From Actinomycetes bacterium (GTDB taxonomy: Bacteria; Actinomycetota; Acidimicrobiia; Acidimicrobiales; Acidimicrobiaceae): a DNA stretch of 6,688 nucleotides. How positions within the stretch are numbered: the stretch's first letter is position 1; every line of letters begins with the position of its first letter. The stretch spans positions 1 through 6,688 of the forward strand of contig JAKAPB010000110.1 in the NCBI GenBank assembly GCA_021823045.1, in the 5' to 3' direction. Shown here piece after piece: positions 1 to 5,565 of this stretch. Made by a program: the position numbers and the translations under genes. Below the pieces are notes generated by a model that worked only from the letters and a program-made list of their open reading frames with translations, did not search any database and was not told the origin of the DNA.

Positions 1-58
1 TCTTTGCGAGCTTTGCACCTGCGAGTCTGCCTGTGCAGTTGTAGTGGATTTGTGATGA

Positions 59-325
59 AGGGAAGAAACGATCTACAACGATTACCCTAACTCCGGCGCG
101 TTCGGTATTTCCGTTAATCTCCTTCTTCCTGGAGGTGCTACGTCGACGGGAATGATCCCCGAAGACATGCCAGAAGGGGCCAGACAACTTCTCCTTCGCC
201 CTGAAGTCATGGCGGAACCGATTGTCTTTCTGGCTTCGCCAGAGTCCGAGGGGTTGACTGGCGAGAGGATCGTCGCAAAGGATTTCAGCGAGTGGCTCGT
301 GTCATTCCGTGGCCGACGCACCTAG
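59..325 (+). pseudogene. Orphan C-terminal fragment of a short-chain dehydrogenase/reductase (SDR)
   Basis: The frame runs from just after an in-frame TGA (56-58) to a TAG at 323-325 and has no ATG, GTG or TTG near its beginning. From about position 95 the translation reads like the last third of an SDR. It has a VNLLLPGG stretch (the conserved N/PG segment after the fifth Rossmann strand), then ATSTGMIPEDMPEGAR, then VMAEPIVFLASPESEGLTGE and a final RIVAKDFSEWL. This matches the usual order in SDRs: a substrate-loop region, a helix carrying the 'P..V.FLAS' motif, and a 'G..TG..' segment near the C-terminus. The cofactor-binding GxxxGxG and the catalytic YxxxK parts are absent, and what precedes residue 95 does not resemble an SDR. 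I infer a 5'-deleted remnant rather than a working enzyme. The substrate cannot be guessed. Confidence 0.65.
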
Positions 326-715
326 ATACCGTCAACCCAAGCTCTTCATATTGTCTAGAACAGAACGATGGGGGTTGAACGGGTATTTAGGACTGAAACA
401 TTCACAGAAATGCAACTCGGGTTCATTTGTTGTGGTGGGGGGGTAAAGCGATCCTGGATTTATGTGCGTTTGAGTGATGGAGCCGTAGAAGGCATGACGG
501 TCGAGGGGGTGAGGGAGAAGAAGTTTGGAGAGTTTAGTGATATGTGGGCGAGGTCGGTAGTGCGAGGTCGGGCAGTGGGCGGAAAGAGAGACTGACAAAG
601 GAGGTTCGCCCCAAACCAAACGGCATCCCAACTACGCCGACGCCAACGTGACGCGATCAGCTTCAGTGACGCTAAAAGCTCCTCACGGAATCAGTGAAGC
701 GTCGCTCAATTGCAC
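326..715. other. Gene-free tract with strong G-over-C strand bias
   Basis: I see no convincing gene here. A hand count over 421-600 gives about 80 G and 18 C on the plus strand, a skew far from the surrounding sequence, including a run of seven G at 437-443. Two long frames overlap in it: plus 368-595 (75 codons) and minus 332-631 (99 codons). The minus frame is Pro/His/Ser-rich with low-complexity stretches. Neither has a convincing ribosome binding site or a recognisable domain. The low C content alone removes stop codons from the minus strand, so open length is weak evidence. A perfect Shine-Dalgarno-like AAAGGAGGT at about 597-605 is not followed by a start codon at a usable distance. Confidence 0.5.
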
Positions 716-1256
716 CTATGCTACCGGAGCGGGATAGCTCACGTTCTGGCTGGTGGAAGTTGCAGCGAAAGTTCCTTCGGCCACCACAGGAACCAGAGTC
801 GCCAGCGTCCCTTAGCCGGTGAAGCTGATGTCGAACGAGACCAGTCCCGAAGCGTTGGTGGTCCCGCTGATGCTGGTTTGGTCGTTTGAGAACTTAAATC
901 CGGCTGGCGCGTAACCCATCGTGAGCGTCTCGACCCATCCTTGGTTCGGCAATTTCGGAATCAGGTCGGGGGATTGAGGTCGGCGGAGGTTCTGCACCGT
1001 GGCCGCACCCTGCTTGCCGAATGAGGTTATTGCGGGCGTCGGTGTGCTGGAATTCGTGGTCGTATGGAGCAGGTAGTCTTTTAGACACCGTGCCAGGGCT
1101 AGCGTGGTGTTCGCTGGGACGATTCAGAACGTGTCGGCCGCAGCCCCAACCGTGGTGACCTCAAGGGTCAGTCCGGCTCGCCACCACCCAGACGCTACCT
1201 GTATTAGCTGGCGTTCGAATGGTGGTCTCTTTGGATACGGTCACCTTCACAAAAGA
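716..1256 (-). pseudogene. Decayed remnant of a beta-rich, Ser/Thr-rich surface-type protein
   Basis: Reading the minus strand downward, one frame from 1256 gives a coding-like stretch (VKVTVSKETTIRTPANTG then SVWVVASRTDP). It stops at a TGA at 1161-1163. A one-step frame change there continues as LEVTTVGAAADTF, and a TGA at 1124-1126 is followed by IVPANTTLALAR. The same frame then runs through a Thr/Ser/Pro linker (HTTTNSSTPTPAITSF) and a segment containing GFKFSNDQTSISGTT and GLVSFDISFTG, to a TAA at 812-814. It resumes as VPVVAEGTFAATSTSQNVSY up to a TAG at 716-718. Alternating hydrophobic/polar strands and Ser/Thr linkers are typical of Ig-like or other beta-sandwich exported proteins. 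No signal peptide, start codon or ribosome binding site is visible. I infer a broken gene with at least two stops and one frameshift; the family is not identified. Confidence 0.4.
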
Positions 1257-1310
1257 TCAGCTAATACCGATGGACCAAAGAACTAACCGGGGAACATCGA
1301 ACTTGGCTTG

Positions 1311-1481
1311 GTGATTGCTCATCTGTCGTTCAGTGCCAAGCCTCAAGAGACTTGGATTACCTTTTCTGTAGCTGGAGGAAGAGTTAGAGCGAACTTAGGA
1401 CTTGCTAGCTGGTATGAGAAAGGTGGCTCAAAAGATCCATCTGGACTCTACGGCATTTTTGGCCGCAGGACTCGTTTGTAG
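1311..1481 (+). CDS. Short hypothetical frame upstream of the ATPase pair, in frame with it
   Basis: A 56-codon frame begins with GTG at 1311 and ends with TAG at 1479-1481; the same frame is open back to a TAA at 1284-1286. The product contains AKPQETWITFSVAGGRVR and a Gly/Ser-rich end (SWYEKGGSKDPSGLYGIFG). I do not recognise it. It is in the same reading frame as the first ATPase gene, which follows after 51 bases without another stop, so it could be a detached N-terminal extension, the tail of a gene broken further upstream, or chance. No clear ribosome binding site precedes the GTG. It overlaps the neighbouring frame at 1414-1542, so at most one of the two is likely to be real. Confidence 0.25.
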   Translation: MIAHLSFSAKPQETWITFSVAGGRVRANLGLASWYEKGGSKDPSGLYGIFGRRTRL

Positions 1482-1542
1482 AGACGTAACTGGGTCAGGA
1501 GTCGCTCAACAATTGGCGGCTTCACCACAATTTTGGATTTAG
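1414..1542 (+). CDS. Possible 42-residue small protein overlapping the ATPase A start
   Basis: An ATG at 1414 opens a 42-codon frame ending in TAG at 1540-1542, overlapping the TTG start of the first ATPase gene by ten bases. The product starts MRKVAQKIHLDSTAFLAAG, continues VCRDVTGSGVAQQLAAS and ends PQFWI. It has no transmembrane segment or family I recognise. The overlapping stop/start arrangement is what a translationally coupled leader peptide would look like, and the ATPase start at 1533 itself has no good Shine-Dalgarno sequence. Against it, no Shine-Dalgarno sequence sits at a normal distance from the ATG, and a rival frame (1311-1481) is open over half of it. Low confidence. Confidence 0.2.
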   Translation: MRKVAQKIHLDSTAFLAAGLVCRDVTGSGVAQQLAASPQFWI

Positions 1543-2519
1543 ATGGTCTAGTATCCCTTGGAGTGATTGATGAGAACGAGACGAATGGCATCGACAATCT
1601 GACTAACGGCGCCACGGTATGTCTAGTAACCGGCAAAGGTGGCGTTGGCAAGAGTACTGTAGCCAGCTATCTAGCTCAACTTGCAAGCCAGAGATCTCCC
1701 AATGTCCTACTAGTCAGACTCGATGACTTTACAGATCTTGTTCAATCGAGCGGAGCCGAACCAGAGACTGAAAATAGTGACCCACCTCGTCAGTCGGACA
1801 AGCATGGTCAGGCTTCGCATCATTTGGCGCCGAATGGCTACAAAACTATGAAGCTAGAGCCAAGCGAAGTACTTGTCGACTACCTCGCTGACCATTCGTT
1901 AGGGCAGGTGGCATCGAGGCTTATCTCTACTGGAATCATTACCGTAGTTGCGACTGCTATTCCAGGAATAAAGGATCTTTTGCTACTAGGGAAGCTCAAG
2001 CAGCTCGAGCAGACCGGCGACTATGACTTGATAGTTGTCGACCTGCCGGCTTCTGGGCATGCCTTGAGCTTTCTGACCTCGCCCGCCGGACTGGCCGAGG
2101 TAGCCAGGGTCGGACCTTTGAAGTCACAGGCTGACGAAGTGCTCGAGATGCTCAAAGATCCCAAGAGGGTCAGCTGCATCTTGGTCACTATTGCAGAGGA
2201 GACTCCAGTCCAGGAGGCGATCGAGCTAAAGGCGGCGATCGCCGACAAAACCACGCTCGCCCTAGTATCGCTGGTGGTAAATAAGGTCCTCGCTCCGATA
2301 GCGATCGACGATCTGGAACTTCAGGCTTCGCCCGTCGACGCCCGCGAAGCCTGGAATTACCGCCAATTGAAGTTCCAGTCGCAAATGCGGCAAATAGAAC
2401 ATCTGATGGAGGAGTTCGATCAAACCATTCTCAGCATAACTGCGGTAGAGGGTGACCTTTCGGGAGGGCCCACTTCGAGTCCGCTGCTTCTTTTGTCAAT
2501 GGCGACTCTCAGGAAATAG
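1533..2519 (+). CDS. ArsA/GET3-like ATPase, subunit A of a tandem pair
   Basis: A 328-residue cytosolic P-loop ATPase of the ArsA/GET3/MinD class, belonging to the actinobacterial paired type of which mycobacterial BagA/BagB (Rv3679-Rv3680) are known members. The deviant Walker A GKGGVGKST is at residues 34-42 with signature lysine K35 and P-loop lysine K40. Switch II is DLPASGH at 170-176, corresponding to DTAPTGH in ArsA. Family-typical stretches follow: VVATAIPGIKDLLLLGK (138-154), ARVGPLKSQADEV (191-203), EETPVQE (222-228) and VVNK (248-251). At the switch I position the usual DPA is replaced by RLDDFTDL (62-69), followed by an acidic, Ser/Asn/His-rich insert (about 75-100) likely to be a flexible loop. 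There is no arsenite-binding cysteine cluster, so arsenite export is unlikely. The TTG start at 1533 has no good ribosome binding site; a GTG at 1563 is an alternative giving 318 residues. It is probably co-transcribed with the next gene. Confidence 0.88.
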   Translation: MDLDGLVSLGVIDENETNGIDNLTNGATVCLVTGKGGVGKSTVASYLAQLASQRSPNVLLVRLDDFTDLVQSSGAEPETENSDPPRQSDKHGQASHHLAPNGYKTMKLEPSEVLVDYLADHSLGQVASRLISTGIITVVATAIPGIKDLLLLGKLKQLEQTGDYDLIVVDLPASGHALSFLTSPAGLAEVARVGPLKSQADEVLEMLKDPKRVSCILVTIAEETPVQEAIELKAAIADKTTLALVSLVVNKVLAPIAIDDLELQASPVDAREAWNYRQLKFQSQMRQIEHLMEEFDQTILSITAVEGDLSGGPTSSPLLLLSMATLRK

Positions 2520-2543
2520 GACGGGGGAGAGTTGCAAAGTTCA

Positions 2544-3596
2544 ATGGCAGAACTCTTGTTAAACAGGAGGGTAATAGTTTGCCTAGGACCGGGCGGGGTG
2601 GGGAAAACCACCTGTTCCGCAGCTATAGCCTATGCCGAAGCTGCTACTGGTAAAAAGGTGTGTGTCGTGACCATAGATCCGGCGCGACGGCTTGCATCTG
2701 CGCTAGGTCTATCAAAGCTCGGCAATGATGCTTCACTCGTGTCGAAAGTGGGTTCGGGCGAACTGTACGCTACGATGCTGGACGCTCACGCCACATTCGA
2801 CGACATGGTGAGACGCTACGGAAAATCGCAAGAGCAAATAGAAAAGATTCTTTCTAACAAGCTCTATCAGAATCTAACTACCTCCCTTTCTGGGACACAG
2901 GAATTCATGGCGATGGAGAGACTCTTTGAACTCTACGAAGACTCCAGGTTTGACATGATCGTCGTTGATACACCGCCAAGTGTTAGTGCTTTAGATTTTC
3001 TTGATGCACCGAAGCGGTTATCGAGCTTCTTGGATAACAGGCTTTTTAAATTGTTGATAAAGCCACCACCCGCATATTTGAGGCCGCTCAGCCTCGCCAC
3101 ACGAACACTTCTAAAGACGATCTCTAAGGTAGTTGGGGCCGAGGTGGTGGAAGATGCAGTCCACTTTTTTGAGGTCTTTTCTGGAATAGAAGATGGCTTT
3201 AAAGAGAGGGCGGATTCGGTCGAGAAGGTACTATCTTCAGCGGAGACTGCCTTAGTACTGATCTCGTCGCCGAGCCAAGGGGCAATCCTAGAGTTGGATC
3301 AGTTCGCACAGAGGCTCAAAAAGTCAAAGCGCGAATTCCACGCCCTAATAGTCAATCGTGTTACGCCGGACTTTTCTGGACCACTTGATATTCAAGGACA
3401 ACCTAAAAACCGAGTGACTGATAATTGGGTTTATTTGGCCAAGGAAAGGGCAGCAGACCTTAAGGCGGGAATTGCGCTTAAGGGGTTGCTCGGGGATACC
3501 GCAACGCTCTTTGTCGACGAGATTGCTGGAGAAATATCTGACCTGATTGGCGTAGAGACTATCGCCAGAGATATTTCGCTTGGAGAAGTAAGCTAA
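2544..3596 (+). CDS. ArsA/GET3-like ATPase, subunit B of a tandem pair
   Basis: A 350-residue ArsA/GET3-class ATPase, partner of the preceding gene. Residues count from the ATG at 2544. Walker A is GPGGVGKTT (15-23): the P-loop lysine is kept but the signature lysine of the GKGG motif is proline. Switch I DPARRLASALG (45-55) and switch II DTPPSVSALDFLDAP (142-156) are intact, and the VNR base-recognition strand is at 270-272. A helical region around 160-230, with FLDNRLFKLLIKPPPAYLRP at its start, is the family's variable insertion and a likely client or partner surface. The start is 24 bases after the upstream stop. I prefer the ATG because homologues begin a few residues before the first strand, but a TTG at 2532 with a GGGGGAGAG just upstream is possible and would add four residues. 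The usual role of the class is ATP-driven handling of hydrophobic or metabolic clients; the substrate here is unknown. Confidence 0.9.
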   Translation: MAELLLNRRVIVCLGPGGVGKTTCSAAIAYAEAATGKKVCVVTIDPARRLASALGLSKLGNDASLVSKVGSGELYATMLDAHATFDDMVRRYGKSQEQIEKILSNKLYQNLTTSLSGTQEFMAMERLFELYEDSRFDMIVVDTPPSVSALDFLDAPKRLSSFLDNRLFKLLIKPPPAYLRPLSLATRTLLKTISKVVGAEVVEDAVHFFEVFSGIEDGFKERADSVEKVLSSAETALVLISSPSQGAILELDQFAQRLKKSKREFHALIVNRVTPDFSGPLDIQGQPKNRVTDNWVYLAKERAADLKAGIALKGLLGDTATLFVDEIAGEISDLIGVETIARDISLGEVS

Positions 3597-3647
3597 CTTT
3601 GCTTCGTGATTCGCAAATGTCCTTACGAGCTACTACCCTTTTAGGCG

Positions 3648-4067
3648 ATGTATAAGATTCTTCTAGTTGCAGATACGCCCTCGGTCATCGACGAACTCGC
3701 ATCGGCTCTTGGTTCGATTAATTATGAGTTCATTAAGGTCGAAGATGGTAGGAATACGAGAAACGCAGTAAAGACCCACCTTCCAGACCTGGTCATAGTC
3801 GATATGCAGGTAGGGAGTATGGGTGGAATGGCTATCTGTCTCGACCTTCGTCTTGAGGAGTCCGGAGGAAGATTGCCTTCGTCGAAGGTCCTGATGATAG
3901 TTGACAGAAGGGCTGACATCTTCTTGGCGCGTCGTTCAAGTGCTAACGGATACCTTGTCAAGCCGTTGGACCCGATCAGAATTAGAAAAGCTGTTGTTGA
4001 GATCCTGTCGGATCAAAAATTCGAGGATCCCTCGTTCGCTCCGACTGAGACGACGCCTTCTGTGTAG
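3648..4067 (+). CDS. Stand-alone receiver (REC) domain protein with atypical active site
   Basis: A 139-residue protein that is essentially one CheY-like receiver domain with no output domain. The fold is visible as MYKILLVADTPSV (strand 1), DLVIVDMQVGSMGGM (strand 3 with the candidate phospho-acceptor D52), KVLMIVDRRAD (strand 4) and GYLVKPLDPIRIRKAV (strand 5 and helix 5, with the conserved K105). Two features depart from a normal receiver. The acidic pair after strand 1 is reduced to Ala8-Asp9, and the switch Thr/Ser after strand 4 is replaced by V85-D86. The MGGMAICLDLRLEESGGRLP segment is, to my knowledge, characteristic of an actinobacterial receiver subfamily. The ATG at 3648 has only a weak ribosome binding site (TTAGG). 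It follows the ATPase pair after 51 bases, on the same strand, and precedes tRNA-Pro, so co-transcription with the ATPases is plausible. The last 18 residues are a disordered acidic/Thr tail. Confidence 0.85.
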   Translation: MYKILLVADTPSVIDELASALGSINYEFIKVEDGRNTRNAVKTHLPDLVIVDMQVGSMGGMAICLDLRLEESGGRLPSSKVLMIVDRRADIFLARRSSANGYLVKPLDPIRIRKAVVEILSDQKFEDPSFAPTETTPSV

Positions 4068-4147
4068 TTGAAAACGGGTGAAACTCCATAGCGACCCAGA
4101 GGTCGAATAAAAAAGAGCAGCAAAGAGCCATTCCAGCCAATGGGGGG

Positions 4148-4153
4148 TAGGCT
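4148..4153 (+). promoter_or_regulatory. Possible -10 element of the tRNA-Pro gene
   Basis: TAGGCT sits nine bases before the mature tRNA 5' end, a spacing that would start transcription a few bases upstream of the tRNA. It resembles the actinobacterial TAnnnT -10 consensus and follows a run of six G. No TTGACA-like -35 lies at 16-18 bases upstream, so this is weak; the tRNA may instead be read through from the receiver gene 95 bases upstream. Confidence 0.25.
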
Positions 4154-4162
4154 ATTGTTCCA

Positions 4163-4239
4163 CGGGAAGTAGCGCAGCTTGGCAGCGCGCAGCGTTCGGG
4201 ACGCTGAGGCCGCGGGTTCAAATCCCGCCTTCCCGACCA
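4163..4239 (+). tRNA. tRNA-Pro (anticodon CGG)
   Basis: A complete 77-nt cloverleaf can be folded by eye. The acceptor arm CGGGAAG (4163-4169) pairs fully with CTTCCCG (4229-4235). The D stem is GCGC/GCGC (4172-4175 with 4185-4188) with a GG-containing loop. The anticodon stem is CAGCG/CGCTG (4190-4194 with 4202-4206) with loop TTCGGGA and anticodon CGG at 4197-4199. The variable loop has five bases. The T stem is GCGGG/CCCGC with loop TTCAAAT. The discriminator is A and the CCA end is encoded. G37 and the C1-G72 pair fit proline. It decodes CCG. No second copy of its 3' half is visible in the window, so there is no direct evidence of an element inserted at it. Confidence 0.97.
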
Positions 4240-4445
4240 CGATAATTTGGCTGTGACTAAGTACGGGATCGCCACCTAGCCAGAGAGATAAATTTCTCCG
4301 GTATTGCCTAGTGAACTCTTGATCCTTGACTGCGTCGAGAATGAGGATCCAGACTGTAGCGGAGTAGACATTTGAGGGTTACCCTGAAATGGCTCTTCAA
4401 CCCTTCGCTAGCTATGCCTGGGAGTATCGTCGTCGCCAACAACAA

Positions 4446-4931
4446 TCAGGCCGGCGTACGCAGCGGCAGTGTAGTTCCGGGTCGTTCAAAGTACGTAAGT
4501 CCACGGTAGCTCCAGATACTGCTTGGTTGCTCGTCAATGAAGACCGCCCTAAAGGATTCAAACCTAGTGGGTTCATGAAAGGATTGACTATGTTCGGTGA
4601 GAGTACCGGGCGTCCTAAGGTCTGGATCAGCTACAATCCGAAATTTAAGGTCGTAGGTCTCACCCAACCTCATAGGCTCCTTGTACCAGAACTGATAGGT
4701 AAAGCTCGCCCCGATGATTTCGGCCTTGACCCTGAAGTCCCCTGCGCATTCCAGAGTTTTCGTACACCCTTCGGGGATCGGCCAGCCCTCAGTATCAACC
4801 CCCGCTTGGACTACTGGTTGAAGGTAATTTAGTGAGGGCGGGAAATTTGAAAATGAAAGATGAAAACGACCAAAGGCGGATCTGGTGGATCTGAGGGGTC
4901 CCCGGAAGTGGCTGCGGGAGAGGTGAGGCAT
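4446..4931 (-). CDS. Hypothetical protein or gene remnant, beta-rich
   Basis: A 161-codon minus-strand frame. Its middle part looks like real protein: GWPIPEGCTKTLECAGDF, then RVKAEIIGASFTYQFWYKEP and MRLGETYDLKFRIVADPDL, an alternating polar/hydrophobic pattern that suggests a beta-sandwich of an exported protein. The first 35 residues are Ser/Arg/Phe-rich and do not look coding, and there is no good ribosome binding site at the first start, so the true 5' end is probably lost or in another frame. A neighbouring frame just upstream carries a Pro/Asp linker (SGDPSDPPDPP). After the TGA at 4446-4448 the same frame runs on for over 40 codons. I do not recognise the family. The plus-strand frame at 4389-4832 over the same bases has no domain and looks like its shadow. 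Confidence 0.35.
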   Translation of the reverse strand: MPHLSRSHFRGPLRSTRSAFGRFHLSFSNFPPSLNYLQPVVQAGVDTEGWPIPEGCTKTLECAGDFRVKAEIIGASFTYQFWYKEPMRLGETYDLKFRIVADPDLRTPGTLTEHSQSFHEPTRFESFRAVFIDEQPSSIWSYRGLTYFERPGTTLPLRTPA

Positions 4932-5393
4932 CGTGGTGGGTCAAGGGTGACTGGGACGAAAATCGCTTACGAACTCAGCGCCTCTATCATTCCTTTAGCG
5001 GAACACCTCGGTCACGAATCCAGCGCTACGCTGAGTCTATGCCATGGATGACCGGATAATGCCCAGATCAGGGGCCGCTACGTCGTCCGGGTTACGGCCG
5101 TTTCCGTGTCGGGCATCGTAAATTACTTGATCGACTTTGTCGTGTTCGATAGCCTCGCCGGTATCCCGCTCTCGTTAGCCCCCATGGGTCATTTTGTGGT
5201 AAAGCTCCGGGTCATGATCCTCGGGGGGTTGCTAGCAGCGGCACTCCGAAAGCTTCCATATTCCAGTACAGATTGGATGTCCAGACGGTCGCATAGCACA
5301 GACAGCTTCCTTCAACACCCGCTCGGAAGCGATAGCGAAACTGATTTACAAGTGGGATCACTGGTGTCAGACTCACCTGAATTCGAAGTGTAG
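4860..5393 (+). pseudogene. Plus-strand frame with one internal stop; weak recombinase-like motif
   Basis: One plus-strand frame is open from 4860 to a TAG at 5391-5393 apart from a single TGA at 5049-5051. Before the stop it contains a Gly/Ser-rich beginning (MKTTKGGSGGSEGSPE) and the segment SASIIPLAEHLGHESSATLS. The latter loosely resembles the 'V...LGH.s...T...Y' end of tyrosine recombinases, but the expected RH pair and catalytic tyrosine are not in place. After the stop comes a strongly hydrophobic alternating stretch (RYVVRVTAVSVSGIVNYLI, DFVVFDSLAGIPLSLAP). Part of the same DNA also has a coding-like minus-strand reading, so the strand is uncertain. If it is a gene at all, it is broken. 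Assignment to integrases is speculative. Confidence 0.2.
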
Positions 5394-5421
5394 AGTATTT
5401 CCAAAGAGGACCGCCACTGGG
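5212..5421 (-). pseudogene. 69-codon coding-like fragment of unknown protein
   Basis: Between a TAG (5422-5424) and a TGA (5212-5214) the minus strand carries an open stretch without a start codon at its head. It reads SGGPLWKYSTLRIQVSLTP, then VIPLVNQFRYRFRAGVEGSC, then LCYATVWTSNLYWNMEAFGV and PLLATP. The aromatic-rich alternating pattern resembles a beta-sandwich or exported protein and is much more protein-like than a chance frame. In a shifted frame just downstream on the same strand (about 5041-5215) comes an acidic, soluble-looking stretch (EAIEHDKVDQVIYDARHGNG) with a stop before it. Together these suggest one minus-strand gene broken by frameshifts. No family is recognised. Confidence 0.3.
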
Positions 5422-5565
5422 CTAGAAACAGATCGCGCCACACAGATGTACCTACGTGACCGGCTGCGCAAAAGCCCCGGCAGGCGTATTAATCCGACCC
5501 CCCCCTAGTGGTGAAGTGTTCAGATAATCCGGAAGAAAACTAACGGGTCGGCAACCAGCGTCGAA

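Larger units (their letters stand above)
4240..5565. other. Gene-poor tract downstream of tRNA-Pro with broken coding-like fragments
   Basis: No intact gene with a good start, ribosome binding site and recognisable domain lies between the tRNA and the peptidase gene. Positions 4240-4445 show nothing beyond a weak AT-containing hairpin-like AGAGAGATAAATTTCTC near 4280. From 4446 on there are three coding-like patches in different frames and on both strands, listed separately. The last 140 bases (about 5425-5565), which lie beyond the 3' end of the minus-strand peptidase gene, include a run of eight C at 5498-5505 and no clear terminator hairpin. The pattern of short good-looking stretches interrupted by stops suggests eroded genes or an eroded insert, not one continuous regulatory region. 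Confidence 0.5.

Noticed and set aside
597..606. Perfect Shine-Dalgarno-like AAAGGAGGT
   Set aside because: No ATG, GTG or TTG follows at a usable distance on the plus strand, and no coding frame begins there.
660..708. Imperfect repeats/inverted repeats (GCTTCAGTGACGCT and TCAGTGAAGCGTCGC) as a hairpin or operator
   Set aside because: The pairings are short, mutually exclusive and not next to an intact gene; the region also fits decayed coding sequence.
1448..1651. Minus-strand frame of 67 codons over the start of ATPase A
   Set aside because: Shadow of the P-loop coding region; Pro/Arg-rich with no family features.
1533..3596. Arsenical resistance operon (arsA)
   Set aside because: No arsenite-binding cysteine cluster, no arsB, arsD or arsR neighbours; the proteins fit the actinobacterial paired GET3-like type instead.
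3982..4275. Minus-strand frames of 97 and 75 codons across the tRNA-Pro gene, containing RDLNPRPQRPERCALPSCAT and AGFEPAAS-like strings
   Set aside because: These are the well-known spurious translations of the antisense strand of a tRNA-Pro gene; the DNA is fully explained by the cloverleaf.
5498..5505. Run of eight C as a possible phase-variation tract
   Set aside because: It lies outside any gene and away from a promoter I can support; it may also be a sequencing artefact.
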